This document shows, in pieces, positions 1 through 5,900 of a stretch of 13,717 bases of DNA. Below the pieces are notes generated by a model. That model was given only the letters and a program-made list of their open reading frames with translations. It did not search any database and was not told the DNA's origin. Location of the stretch: the NCBI GenBank assembly GCA_021772365.1, contig JAJFMC010000350.1, positions 1 through 13,717 on the forward strand, read 5' to 3'. The translations under genes and the position numbers were made by a program. Every line of letters begins with the position of its first letter. Position 1 is the stretch's first letter. The DNA comes from Chlamydiota bacterium. Its GTDB lineage: Bacteria; Chlamydiota; Chlamydiia; Chlamydiales; Criblamydiaceae.

Positions 1-1005
1 GAGGGAACCATAACTTAAAACTTCATCGTAGATGTCTTTGTTGCGACTGCTGCGCACATCAAGCAACTCTTCTTTAAGTAACGGACGCAGTTCTCCTGCT
101 TGATCTTCCAAGATTTTGGGCCAACCACAGATTTCACGACCTCCAGGATTACGCGAGTCATGGAGTAAAGCTGCGAGGATGTTGAGCTCCTCCTGAAGCT
201 TGCTTTCTGCTTTGGGGATACTATCGGTGATCAAATTGTCGTAGCGATAATGCCAGAAGAGCGCTTCATATTTGAAGTTGTGTTGGATAATCTCCCATTC
301 TTCTAAGAGGCTTTTAGGTTTGGGTTTTTCGATTTTGTTTTCGATTTCATTGAATACGAGAACAAACTTACTTTTGAGTCTGCAATTGATATTTTTGCAT
401 ATAGCATATCGAAAGCATCGTAGGAAAACTTCACACCCACGTACTTTAATAAAGTAGTCGATAAATGGCTTTACTAATTTCTCTAAACCCGAGGCATTTC
501 TAAGAGAAAGGATTTCTAAAATATCCTTACCTTCAGGTGTACGACAATCTAGAAGCTCTGGCGACAGCATTGCTTTGAACTCTTTTACTGTGGGTACTAT
601 GTCTTGTCCGAGTGTAAAATCAAGACATAACAATTCTTTCTGCAGGTCGCTTATTTTCTCTAGGTCTAAGCTGTATATCCTAGAGAGCTCCTTTCTCCCA
701 AAGTCACTATCTAGAAGTATTGACTTCTGCCATGTAAATGACTGTATATTGTTAATGTCTAAACCAAATGCATTGGCAAGAGCCGGAAAATGTGGTTGAG
801 ACCTCGCAGGCAGTACGCAGATGACACGTTTGTAAAGCTCGCTGGTTTTGTAAGTTTCAGGTTTTAGGTTATGGCACTCCTTTAACCAGTTTTTTACTAC
901 CTCGTCAAGCTGCTGAAGGTTTAGTGAAGAAAGTTGCGTTCTGAAGTCTTTAATAGGGGTCTTTAGCATTGTGCGAAGAGAGTAGTCTGTTGAAAATATT
1001 GTCAT
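1..1005 (-). CDS. hypothetical protein, 3'-truncated by the window edge
   Basis: The minus strand is open for 335 codons from an ATG at 1003-1005 to the left edge with no stop, so the C-terminus is missing. The start is supported by AAGGA five to six bases upstream of the ATG. The protein begins MTIFSTDYSLRTMLKTPIKD. It is mostly helical in composition and leucine/lysine/glutamate-rich, with no signal peptide and no convincing membrane segment. Cysteines cluster at residues 191-208 (C191, C197, C203, C208). A charged stretch near residues 222-275 (IENKIEKPKPK, then KAESKLQEELN) is followed by LHDSRNPGGREICGWPKILE. I do not recognise a family. Unbroken reading over 1 kb with a good ribosome site makes it a real gene. 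It is isolated: the next gene on its strand lies about 600 bp upstream. Its size, lack of a recognisable fold and position in an effector-like neighbourhood would fit a lineage-specific protein, but function is unknown. Confidence 0.8.
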   Translation of the reverse strand, partial: MTIFSTDYSLRTMLKTPIKDFRTQLSSLNLQQLDEVVKNWLKECHNLKPETYKTSELYKRVICVLPARSQPHFPALANAFGLDINNIQSFTWQKSILLDSDFGRKELSRIYSLDLEKISDLQKELLCLDFTLGQDIVPTVKEFKAMLSPELLDCRTPEGKDILEILSLRNASGLEKLVKPFIDYFIKVRGCEVFLRCFRYAICKNINCRLKSKFVLVFNEIENKIEKPKPKSLLEEWEIIQHNFKYEALFWHYRYDNLITDSIPKAESKLQEELNILAALLHDSRNPGGREICGWPKILEDQAGELRPLLKEELLDVRSSRNKDIYDEVLSYGSL

Positions 1006-1041
1006 GTCTATCCTTGTGATAAATTATTAACGATTATCGGA

Positions 1042-1071
1042 ATTAGAACATTCAAGTATATTTTAGTGCAA
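1042..1071 (-). promoter_or_regulatory. possible promoter for the left-edge gene
   Basis: On the minus strand, TTGCAC (1066-1071) and TCTAAT (1042-1047) are separated by 18 bases. They lie about 40 bases upstream of the ATG at 1005. The -10 hexamer matches the sigma-70 consensus at five of six positions, but the -35 only at three. This is a weak call made by eye. Confidence 0.2.
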
Positions 1072-1206
1072 GATGGAAATATAACAATGTTAGTTTAAAA
1101 TAATCACAACTTCATCAAGACGTGCATGTAAGCTAACTTGTTCCTAAGATTGGCTCTATATCGTTCCACGGTTTCAGATGTATTTCAATCAAGAGATTTA
1201 AGTGGA

Positions 1207-1466
1207 ACCTGGGATGGCAGAAACTTGAAGTGTTATATACAATGAGTAGAAGCAAGAGGCGAATATTTAGTCTGCGTGATTAATCAATATTAATTAAAGG
1301 ATAGGAAGGATGAGATAGGATATCACTATCCTGCTCACCCTGTAAAATACTCTAAATAGAATCGTATTTAGTAATTACGTTTATTCGTGATAAATTGGGG
1401 CGTGAAATGACACGATTTACAGAGTGTGAAAAGCTTGTGATTTGACTAGTTTGTGCCATCCCAGGT
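1207..1466. repeat. 260-bp element bounded by inverted repeats (MITE-like)
   Basis: The left end ACCTGGGATGGCA (1207-1219) is the exact reverse complement of 1454-1466. The match continues inward as AAACT after one mismatch, giving 19 of 21 positions. The interior has no coding potential but is rich in small palindromes: AGGATA/TATCCT with a TCAC loop at 1317-1332, extended by TGAG/CTCA; AAATAC/GTATTT near 1345-1370; and CGTG/CACG near 1400-1414. Terminal inverted repeats, small size, no gene and internal secondary structure are typical of a non-autonomous miniature element. No clear target-site duplication is visible (flanks GTGGA and GTAAC), so a structured transcript or a decayed element remains possible. 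Confidence 0.5.
1311..1337. other. hairpin inside the 260-bp element
   Basis: TGAG-AT-AGGATA, loop TCAC, TATCCT-G-CTCA forms a ten-pair stem with a small bulge and a four-base loop. There is no T-run on either side, so it does not look like an intrinsic terminator. Confidence 0.4.
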
Positions 1467-1579
1467 GTAACCCAATATCATTGAATAAAAATAATTAAGG
1501 TTCTTCAGAAAAAATCTCACCAAACGATAGACGTTCTAGGGAGAATATAAACCGGTTATCAAATTCATACTATTCTTCT

Positions 1580-1596
1580 AAAAGGGGAAACCTTTT
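1580..1596 (-). terminator. weak terminator-like hairpin after the symporter
   Basis: AAAAGG and CCTTTT pair around a five-base loop, beginning five bases beyond the symporter stop codon on the minus strand. The T-run is part of the stem rather than downstream of it and the stem is only six pairs, so it is at best a weak terminator. Confidence 0.3.
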
Positions 1597-1601
1597 CTCA
1601 A

Positions 1602-2864
1602 TTAATCGTACATCTCACCGGTTTCGAAGTCGCCAGTTTCCATCTCAACGAGATCTTCGTGATAGTACTGCCGTTCATCAAGCTCGCCTTCCTGCTTAGC
1701 AATATAGACAGCCACAACAGCGTCGCCCATCACATTCAAGATCGTCGAAACCATCTCACGCAAACGATCAATACCTGCAAGTAAAGCAAGGCCCTCTATG
1801 GGAAGGCCTACAGAGGTAAACACGACCGAAAGCATAATAAATCCTGTTCCTGGAATACCCGCCGCCCCGATAGCAGAAAGCGTTGCCGTCACGACAATCG
1901 TCAACATTTTCGTCCAGCTAAGATCTATTCCATAGGCATTGGCAATAAAAATCACCGCCATCCCCTGGAATAACCCCGAACCATTCATGTTCACAGTAGA
2001 TCCAAGCGGCAAAATAAATCGTGTGATGTTCTTCGATACACCCAGATTCTCCTGCACACAATGCATTGAAACCGGTAACGTTGCAGAACTACTACTGGTA
2101 GAAAACGCAAGCATGATCGCATCGCCCATCCCACGAAAAAAGGGAAGGGGGTTCAGCTTAGCTAAGAAATACAGGATCCCGCAGAGAATGACCACAACTT
2201 GAACTAAACAGGCTAAGTAGTACGTGCCTAAGAAGAAACCGAGCTCATAAAGGGTGTCGATCCCATAAGTTCCTGTCACCCACGCCATGATAGCAAAAAC
2301 ACCGATAGGAGAAAACTCCATCACGATCGATGTCAATCGGTACATCACATCCGCTAGTGACTCTAAAAACTCGAGCAACGGCCGGCCGCGCTCACCAGCA
2401 AAGTTAATGGAAATCCCTAAAAAGAGAGCGAAAACGATGATCTGTAATACGTTTCCTTCAACGAGAGAGGCCATTGGGTTGTAAGGAATGATCTGTAAGA
2501 TGATTTCACCAAGAGAGGTGGTCTCCCTAATCTTCACTTCTGTCGTCGTCGTTAGCCCCATCCCAGAACCGATGCTAAATAGCTTCGCAAAAAAGATTCC
2601 AATACAAATAGAACCAGCAGTAGTCGTTAGGTAGAGGAGCAGAGACTTTAATCCCACACGACCTAGCTTTTGAGGGTCATGGATGCTGGTTATCCCGACC
2701 GTCATGGATGATAAGACGAGAAGAACGATGATCATATTGATCAGTCGTAAAAAAATGTCTCCGACTGGCTTAAACAATTCGGTGCTTAAGCCGAGAGCTG
2801 TCATGATCAACCCGACAATCACACCCAAAATTAGTGCTATGAGTATTTTCACCCAAAGTTTCAT
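1602..2864 (-). CDS. dicarboxylate/amino acid:cation symporter (DAACS/SLC1 family)
   Basis: An inner-membrane secondary transporter of the glutamate transporter fold, 420 aa, a normal family length. Visible hallmarks: a hydrophobic N-terminus without a cleavable signal; the serine-rich hairpin 1 (STSSSSATLP, 255-264); the NMNG turn (292-295), which is NMDG in archaeal GltPh; hairpin 2 AAGIPGTG (334-341); and the last helix with T374, N377 and D381. By alignment on the final NVxGD, the Arg that binds a side-chain carboxylate in acidic amino acid carriers (GltPh R397) is S373, and GltPh D394 is E370. A classic glutamate/aspartate substrate is therefore uncertain, and neutral amino acids or another solute are possible. 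The start ATG has GGGAG ten bases upstream. The gene begins 18 bp after the lpxK stop, so the two are very likely co-transcribed. The tail after residue 391 is acidic and cytoplasmic. Chlamydial homologues are usually called gltT; I withhold a symbol because of the binding-site changes. Confidence 0.9.
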   Translation of the reverse strand: MKLWVKILIALILGVIVGLIMTALGLSTELFKPVGDIFLRLINMIIVLLVLSSMTVGITSIHDPQKLGRVGLKSLLLYLTTTAGSICIGIFFAKLFSIGSGMGLTTTTEVKIRETTSLGEIILQIIPYNPMASLVEGNVLQIIVFALFLGISINFAGERGRPLLEFLESLADVMYRLTSIVMEFSPIGVFAIMAWVTGTYGIDTLYELGFFLGTYYLACLVQVVVILCGILYFLAKLNPLPFFRGMGDAIMLAFSTSSSSATLPVSMHCVQENLGVSKNITRFILPLGSTVNMNGSGLFQGMAVIFIANAYGIDLSWTKMLTIVVTATLSAIGAAGIPGTGFIMLSVVFTSVGLPIEGLALLAGIDRLREMVSTILNVMGDAVVAVYIAKQEGELDERQYYHEDLVEMETGDFETGEMYD

Positions 2865-2882
2865 GTAGCTTTTTCTCCCAAC

Positions 2883-4025
2883 CTATGTAGATCGCTTAGA
2901 GGTGATTCCATCACTTTTGGCTCGAATCACTGTTTTCTTGATGAAATCCTTCCAATGCTGTAGGCCTTCCTTCACTTCTAATTCTATTTTTGTCCATACA
3001 ATCGGTACGGGTAGGTGCGGTGTGTCATTTATCAACTTTACCTTGTCCTTCTCCGTACAAACGATATATTCAGCTTCAAGAGATTGGCAATGTTCAGAAA
3101 ATTCGAGGAGTGACTGCTTGTCTGCACGCTTGTGATCGGAAAGGATGAGCTTGTCGACAATAATCGCTCCAGATTTCAATAAGGTGCGTTCGAAATTATC
3201 AGGGGCACCTATGCCGCAAAACATCCCGATTTTTTTTCCTTCTAAACTCTCTACTTGCTCACCGTCTATAGTTTCTAATGACTCGATGTTAACCTCGGTA
3301 CCAATAACCGGAGCAGATGTGTATTGTGCAATGCGTTCCGCTATTGAGGTGTATTGGTCAGAATCTTCCACATGATTTAAAATAACGAGGCTCGCTCGTT
3401 TTAGGGAGCTGACCTCTTCTCGTAGTAAACCTCGAGGAAGGAGGTAGCCTTGACCAAAAGGGTCATTCGCATTCAAAACGACTATATCGAAATCTCTCGA
3501 TACTTGGCGGTGTTGCATTCCGTCATCAAGGATCACGAGCTTGGCACCTTGGTTCGCTGCCATATCTGCTGCTTGCTTCCGGTCCCTACCTACAAAAATG
3601 CGGGCACTCGGAAGGTTTTCAGCAATAAGATAGGGCTCATCACCACATAAACTAACAGGGTATTCAGGTCCGTTGCCATCGCAAAGTCTTAAAGGGGTTT
3701 TCAGGTGTTCTGCGTGAGATCGGTATCCCCTCGAAAGAATGGCTAAGGGGATTCTGTCAAGAAGGTTTTTTGCAAGGAGAATTGTTACAGGTGTTTTTCC
3801 CGTTCCTCCAGCCACAATATTTCCGACACTGACAACAGCAGGAACATTAGGAGCGTAGCTTTTGAAAAAGCCACAGTCATACGCTTTATTGCGAGCAAAA
3901 ACTACGATTCGATATATCCAGCTAAGAGGGTGGAGCGAGAGCTTGAGAAACCAGGCTGCCAGTCCATGACTTTTACCTTGAATCACCCTCAAATATGTTC
4001 TTTCCATGCTGTCATATATCTTCAA
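2883..4025 (-). CDS. lpxK: tetraacyldisaccharide 4'-kinase LpxK
   Basis: Phosphorylates the 4' position of tetraacyldisaccharide-1-phosphate with ATP to give lipid IVA, the sixth step of lipid A synthesis, at the inner face of the inner membrane. Seen in the 380 residues: an N-terminal amphipathic/hydrophobic segment (about 21-45) for membrane association; P-loop NIVAGGTGKTP (69-79); LSRGYRS (97-103); GDEP (128-131); VGRDR (145-149); DDGMQH (167-172); DPFGQGYLLPRG (188-199); SDH (296-298), matching the conserved x-D-H of the family; and TEKD (324-327). It is longer than E. coli LpxK (about 328 aa), mainly at the N-terminus. The start is TTG at 4023-4025. The only other candidate is ATG at 4005-4007, which has no ribosome site, whereas GAGGT lies seven bases before the TTG. 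It sits 159 bp downstream of gmhA and 18 bp upstream of the symporter. Confidence 0.95.
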   Translation of the reverse strand: MKIYDSMERTYLRVIQGKSHGLAAWFLKLSLHPLSWIYRIVVFARNKAYDCGFFKSYAPNVPAVVSVGNIVAGGTGKTPVTILLAKNLLDRIPLAILSRGYRSHAEHLKTPLRLCDGNGPEYPVSLCGDEPYLIAENLPSARIFVGRDRKQAADMAANQGAKLVILDDGMQHRQVSRDFDIVVLNANDPFGQGYLLPRGLLREEVSSLKRASLVILNHVEDSDQYTSIAERIAQYTSAPVIGTEVNIESLETIDGEQVESLEGKKIGMFCGIGAPDNFERTLLKSGAIIVDKLILSDHKRADKQSLLEFSEHCQSLEAEYIVCTEKDKVKLINDTPHLPVPIVWTKIELEVKEGLQHWKDFIKKTVIRAKSDGITSKRST

Positions 4026-4032
4026 TTCAACT

Positions 4033-4037
4033 ACCTC
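4033..4037 (-). promoter_or_regulatory. ribosome binding site deciding the TTG start of lpxK
   Basis: GAGGT on the minus strand ends seven bases before the TTG codon at 4025. The next in-frame ATG (4007) is 25 bases from it and has no site of its own. Confidence 0.6.
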
Positions 4038-4076
4038 GAAAAATGGAAAAAGTCAGTTTGCGCGTCTTATGACTTA

Positions 4077-4140
4077 TGGCTCTAGAGCGCTTTATCACTC
4101 TAATCTTACACCTGCTTTGTATAGAACAGGTTGAGAGCCA
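4077..4140 (-). promoter_or_regulatory. possible structured leader between gmhA and lpxK
   Basis: TGGCTCT (4077-4083) can pair with AGAGCCA (4134-4140), enclosing a second stem ACCTG/CAGGT (4110-4114 and 4127-4131). The same GCTCT also forms a perfect ten-base palindrome GCTCTAGAGC (4079-4088), so two exclusive folds are possible. No T-run follows, so it is not a terminator. It lies about 50 bases upstream of the lpxK start. Whether it regulates anything is unknown. Confidence 0.3.
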
Positions 4141-4184
4141 ACATATCACATTGGGGAATTAAACGCTAGTTGGCTGAAAATTAG

Positions 4185-4814
4185 TTATTTAACGGTTGGT
4201 AGGGCGACTTCTAGCGGCTCTTCCTTTCTCGCTTCTGTCTCATCAGCCAAAAGAATTTCAACGATCTCTATAATAATGTGGATCGCCGCCATATGAGCCT
4301 CTTGGATGCGGTCAGATGTTTCAAATCCTTGAATGAGAAGTTCTAGGTCAGCTTTTCCCTTTAGTTTTCCACCACTTTTTCCAAGAAATGTGATGGTCTT
4401 TAGTTCCCTCGATTCTGCAGCTTCTACTGCCTTGATGATATTCTCCGAGTTCCCACTCGTCGTAAGTCCAACAAAGATATCACCCTTTTTTCCATAAGCC
4501 TCAACACCACGAGCGAATACCCACTCAAACCCCCAGTCATTACTCACGCAGGTGAGATGCCCCGGCTCTGACAAGGCAATAGCAGGTAAAGCAGGACGGA
4601 ATTTTCGAAAAAAACCGGTTAACTCCTCAGCAAAATGCTGCGCATCACAAAGGCTCCCTCCGTTGCCAGCAATAATGATTTTGTTCCCACATCGAAAAGT
4701 TTGAGCAATCATTTGAGCTGCTTCTTGGATAAACTGTAGAGACTCAGGTGTAGCCAACGTCTGAGCTGCACGTATGGCTTCTTGAACGGAGTGCTGAATT
4801 GTTTCTTTAGTCAT
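4185..4814 (-). CDS. gmhA: sedoheptulose-7-phosphate isomerase GmhA
   Basis: A cytoplasmic SIS-domain enzyme converting D-sedoheptulose 7-phosphate to D-glycero-D-manno-heptose 7-phosphate, the first step toward the ADP-heptose of the LPS inner core. Seen: AGNGGSLCDAQHFAEELTG (49-67) with E64 at the position of E. coli catalytic E65; HLTCVSND (86-93); LTTSGNS (117-123), the sugar-phosphate loop; and TSDRIQEAHMAAIH (166-179) with H179 at the position of E. coli H180. Numbering uses the ATG at 4812-4814, giving 209 aa against about 192 in E. coli; the extra residues are a charged C-terminal tail (190-209). This ATG is preferred over an in-frame TTG at 4862: AGGA lies eight bases upstream and the N-terminus then aligns with the family, whereas the TTG has no ribosome site. 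DiaA is a paralogue, but the heptose isomerase motifs and neighbouring lpxK favour GmhA. Confidence 0.9.
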   Translation of the reverse strand: MTKETIQHSVQEAIRAAQTLATPESLQFIQEAAQMIAQTFRCGNKIIIAGNGGSLCDAQHFAEELTGFFRKFRPALPAIALSEPGHLTCVSNDWGFEWVFARGVEAYGKKGDIFVGLTTSGNSENIIKAVEAAESRELKTITFLGKSGGKLKGKADLELLIQGFETSDRIQEAHMAAIHIIIEIVEILLADETEARKEEPLEVALPTVK

Positions 4815-4822
4815 AGTAATCG

Positions 4823-4826
4823 TCCT
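4823..4826 (-). promoter_or_regulatory. ribosome binding site deciding the gmhA start
   Basis: AGGA on the minus strand is eight bases before the ATG at 4814. The alternative TTG 48 bases further upstream has no purine-rich site. Confidence 0.55.
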
Positions 4827-4874
4827 ATCGTTAGATTTCGAGATATACCCAAACAAGTTCAATATTTGGGTGTT

Positions 4875-4904
4875 AATGTAGCGAATCTAGTAATTTTGCT
4901 GCAA
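4875..4904 (-). promoter_or_regulatory. possible promoter for gmhA
   Basis: On the minus strand, TTGCAG (4899-4904) and TACATT (4875-4880) are 18 bases apart, in the 104-bp gap after the 162-aa gene. A similar TTGCA -35 is seen at two other candidate promoters in this window. Called by eye; read-through from the upstream gene is equally possible. Confidence 0.22.
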
Positions 4905-4918
4905 GGTGTGAAGAAGGA

Positions 4919-5407
4919 TCACGTGTTTTGCAGTTTCCAGTATGGGTGCTGCCCCCTCAATAACGAGAGGATAGACTCACGGGCATCTTCGATTTTCGGT
5001 GTAGCGCTGAATAGTTGGTCGTGGCCAAGAGCACGTCCTCTAGTGAAGCATGACGATACGATGGCTGTACTATCAATGTACCTCTGGAAAATGACATTGA
5101 CACAAGTGATTTTTTTACTTCTGGAGAAAGTGGCGTAAGCGACGAAATGGCGACCATAACCGTCTTCACCTTTTATAGAGGAGTTGCCTTTTAAGTCGTA
5201 CGGAATGAGGTGTATATATCCATTATCTATGCACTCATTACAATGAAGTTTTATGGAGGGAAGGTCTTCATAACTGGGTATGTACTTTCTGAATAAGCTG
5301 GCTACTACATCGTGTGAGTCAAAAGATTCACTTCCACACTCGACTTGGGAAGGGGTGAATTCAGTATGTGGAATTGGAGAGTTTGTAGGGGGTGTTAATG
5401 AGGCCAT
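4919..5407 (-). CDS. hypothetical protein, 162 aa
   Basis: The ATG at 5405-5407 is preceded by a strong AAGGAG about six bases upstream, and the frame is open to a TGA at 4919, so this is very likely a real gene. The protein is soluble in composition, with no signal peptide or membrane segment. The first 30 residues are Pro/Ser/Thr-rich and probably disordered. The middle has LHCNEC (54-59, a single CxxC), then IHLIPYD (65-71) and GEDGYGRHFVAYATFSRSKK (80-99), suggesting a small alpha/beta fold. Cysteines are at 24, 56, 59, 102 and 120. The end is rich in Arg and aromatic residues (LLRGQHPYWKLQ). I do not recognise a family. It is the first gene of the minus-strand run leading into gmhA and lpxK, but the 104-bp gap means co-transcription is not assured. 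No LPS role can be inferred from position alone. Confidence 0.75.
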   Translation of the reverse strand: MASLTPPTNSPIPHTEFTPSQVECGSESFDSHDVVASLFRKYIPSYEDLPSIKLHCNECIDNGYIHLIPYDLKGNSSIKGEDGYGRHFVAYATFSRSKKITCVNVIFQRYIDSTAIVSSCFTRGRALGHDQLFSATPKIEDARESILSLLRGQHPYWKLQNT

Positions 5408-5458
5408 TAGAGCTCCTTTTTTAGTTCAATATGACTATAAATGTAATTCATACGTGAT

Positions 5459-5487
5459 ATGTTAGTTAGTATCGTCTTATTTTGCAA
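5459..5487 (-). promoter_or_regulatory. possible promoter for the 162-aa gene
   Basis: On the minus strand, TTGCAA (5482-5487) and TAACAT (5459-5464) are separated by exactly 17 bases, about 50 bases upstream of the ATG at 5407. The hexamers are moderate matches to sigma-70. Confidence 0.3.
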
Positions 5488-5660
5488 CTTGTTTATCAAC
5501 TATCTAAACTAAAGATAATGCTAAAACCCTTAAACTCTACTTTGTACATGTTCCCCAGTTCTTCACAAGAACCTAAAATAAACCCTTGAGGGAATTACAA
5601 AAATGGTTGAAGGTGTTTTTTGTTTTTTAAATCTTTGGCAGAGACTAGGAGATGCTAACT

Positions 5661-5820
5661 ACAGCTGTCTTTATTGAGATTTTATTTATATGTTTTTACC
5701 ACAGAGAACACTGAGTTCACAGAGGATTTCTCATTCCTATCTGTGAACTCAGTGTTCTCTGTGGTAAAAACATATGGACCAATGAAACTACATAAATAAC
5801 ATTTTCACGGGAACAGCTGT
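5661..5820. repeat. 160-bp nested palindromic element
   Basis: The outer ends ACAGCTGT (5661-5668 and 5813-5820) and TTATTTAT (5682-5689) / ATAAATAA (5792-5799) are inverted copies separated by equal 13-base spacers. Most spacer mismatches are transitions, and five would be G-U pairs in a plus-strand transcript. Inside lies the perfect inverted repeat 5688-5775. No gene is contained and no obvious target duplication is seen. This is best read as a miniature palindromic element inserted in a divergent promoter region, though a native structured element is possible. Confidence 0.55.
5688..5775. repeat. perfect 36-bp inverted repeat with ACAGAG periodicity
   Basis: Positions 5688-5723 are the exact reverse complement of 5740-5775, with a 16-base spacer containing a further GGA/TCC pairing. 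Each arm carries a nine-base period (ACAGAGAAC, ACTGAGTTC, ACAGAGGAT from 5701). From memory, ACAGAG/CACAGAG-type degenerate repeats are dispersed in many unrelated bacterial genomes. A 36-bp stem without a single mismatch is far beyond chance and implies recent origin or maintenance. It is flanked by divergent gene starts, so it is not placed as a terminator. Confidence 0.9.
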
Positions 5821-5836
5821 GCCAACCATGCGTTGT

Positions 5837-5865
5837 TTGCAAAAAAAGGAGGTAGAGAACATAAT
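5837..5865 (+). promoter_or_regulatory. possible promoter of the two-transporter operon
   Basis: TTGCAA (5837-5842) and CATAAT (5860-5865) are separated by 17 bases; the -10 matches consensus at five of six positions. Transcription would start near 5872, about 29 bases before the ATG at 5901. The AAGGAGGT at 5846-5853 falls inside the spacer and would not be in the transcript. Confidence 0.35.
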
Positions 5866-5900
5866 CTTTATTTTATGCTTACAACACCGGCACTCCCACT

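Larger units (their letters stand above)
1006..1601. other. 596-bp intergenic stretch without a gene
   Basis: No reading frame here is longer than a handful of codons with a plausible ribosome site. The stretch holds the possible promoter of the left-edge gene, the 260-bp inverted-repeat-bounded element at 1207-1466, and a short hairpin just past the symporter stop codon. Positions 1467-1579 and 1072-1206 are AT-rich and show nothing I can assign. Confidence 0.6.
5408..5900. other. 493-bp divergent intergenic region
   Basis: Lies between the minus-strand 162-aa gene and the plus-strand SLC13-type gene, so it should hold both promoters; candidates are listed separately. It contains the 160-bp nested palindrome at 5661-5820 and a short perfect hairpin, GTTCTT-CAC-AAGAAC, at 5558-5572. 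An ATG at 5603 opens only 24 codons and is not called. Nothing else is recognisable. Confidence 0.6.

Noticed and set aside
1242..1283. 13-codon basic peptide (MSRSKRRIFSLRD) inside the 260-bp element
   Set aside because: Too short and without a ribosome site to be called a gene.
4815..4862. A 16-residue N-terminal extension of gmhA from a TTG at 4862
   Set aside because: No ribosome site precedes the TTG, while the ATG at 4814 has AGGA at good spacing and matches the family N-terminus.
4957..5169. 70-codon minus-strand frame
   Set aside because: It lies wholly within the 162-aa gene on the same strand in another frame and has no ribosome site.
5603..5677. 24-codon frame (MVEGVFCFLNLWQRL...) upstream of the palindrome
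   Set aside because: GAGGG lies about ten bases upstream, but the peptide is very short, overlaps the end of a repeat element and has no other support.
5688..5775. The 36-bp palindrome as a transcription terminator or CRISPR-like repeat
   Set aside because: It lies between divergent gene starts with no gene ending into it, and it is a single inverted pair, not a spaced direct-repeat array.
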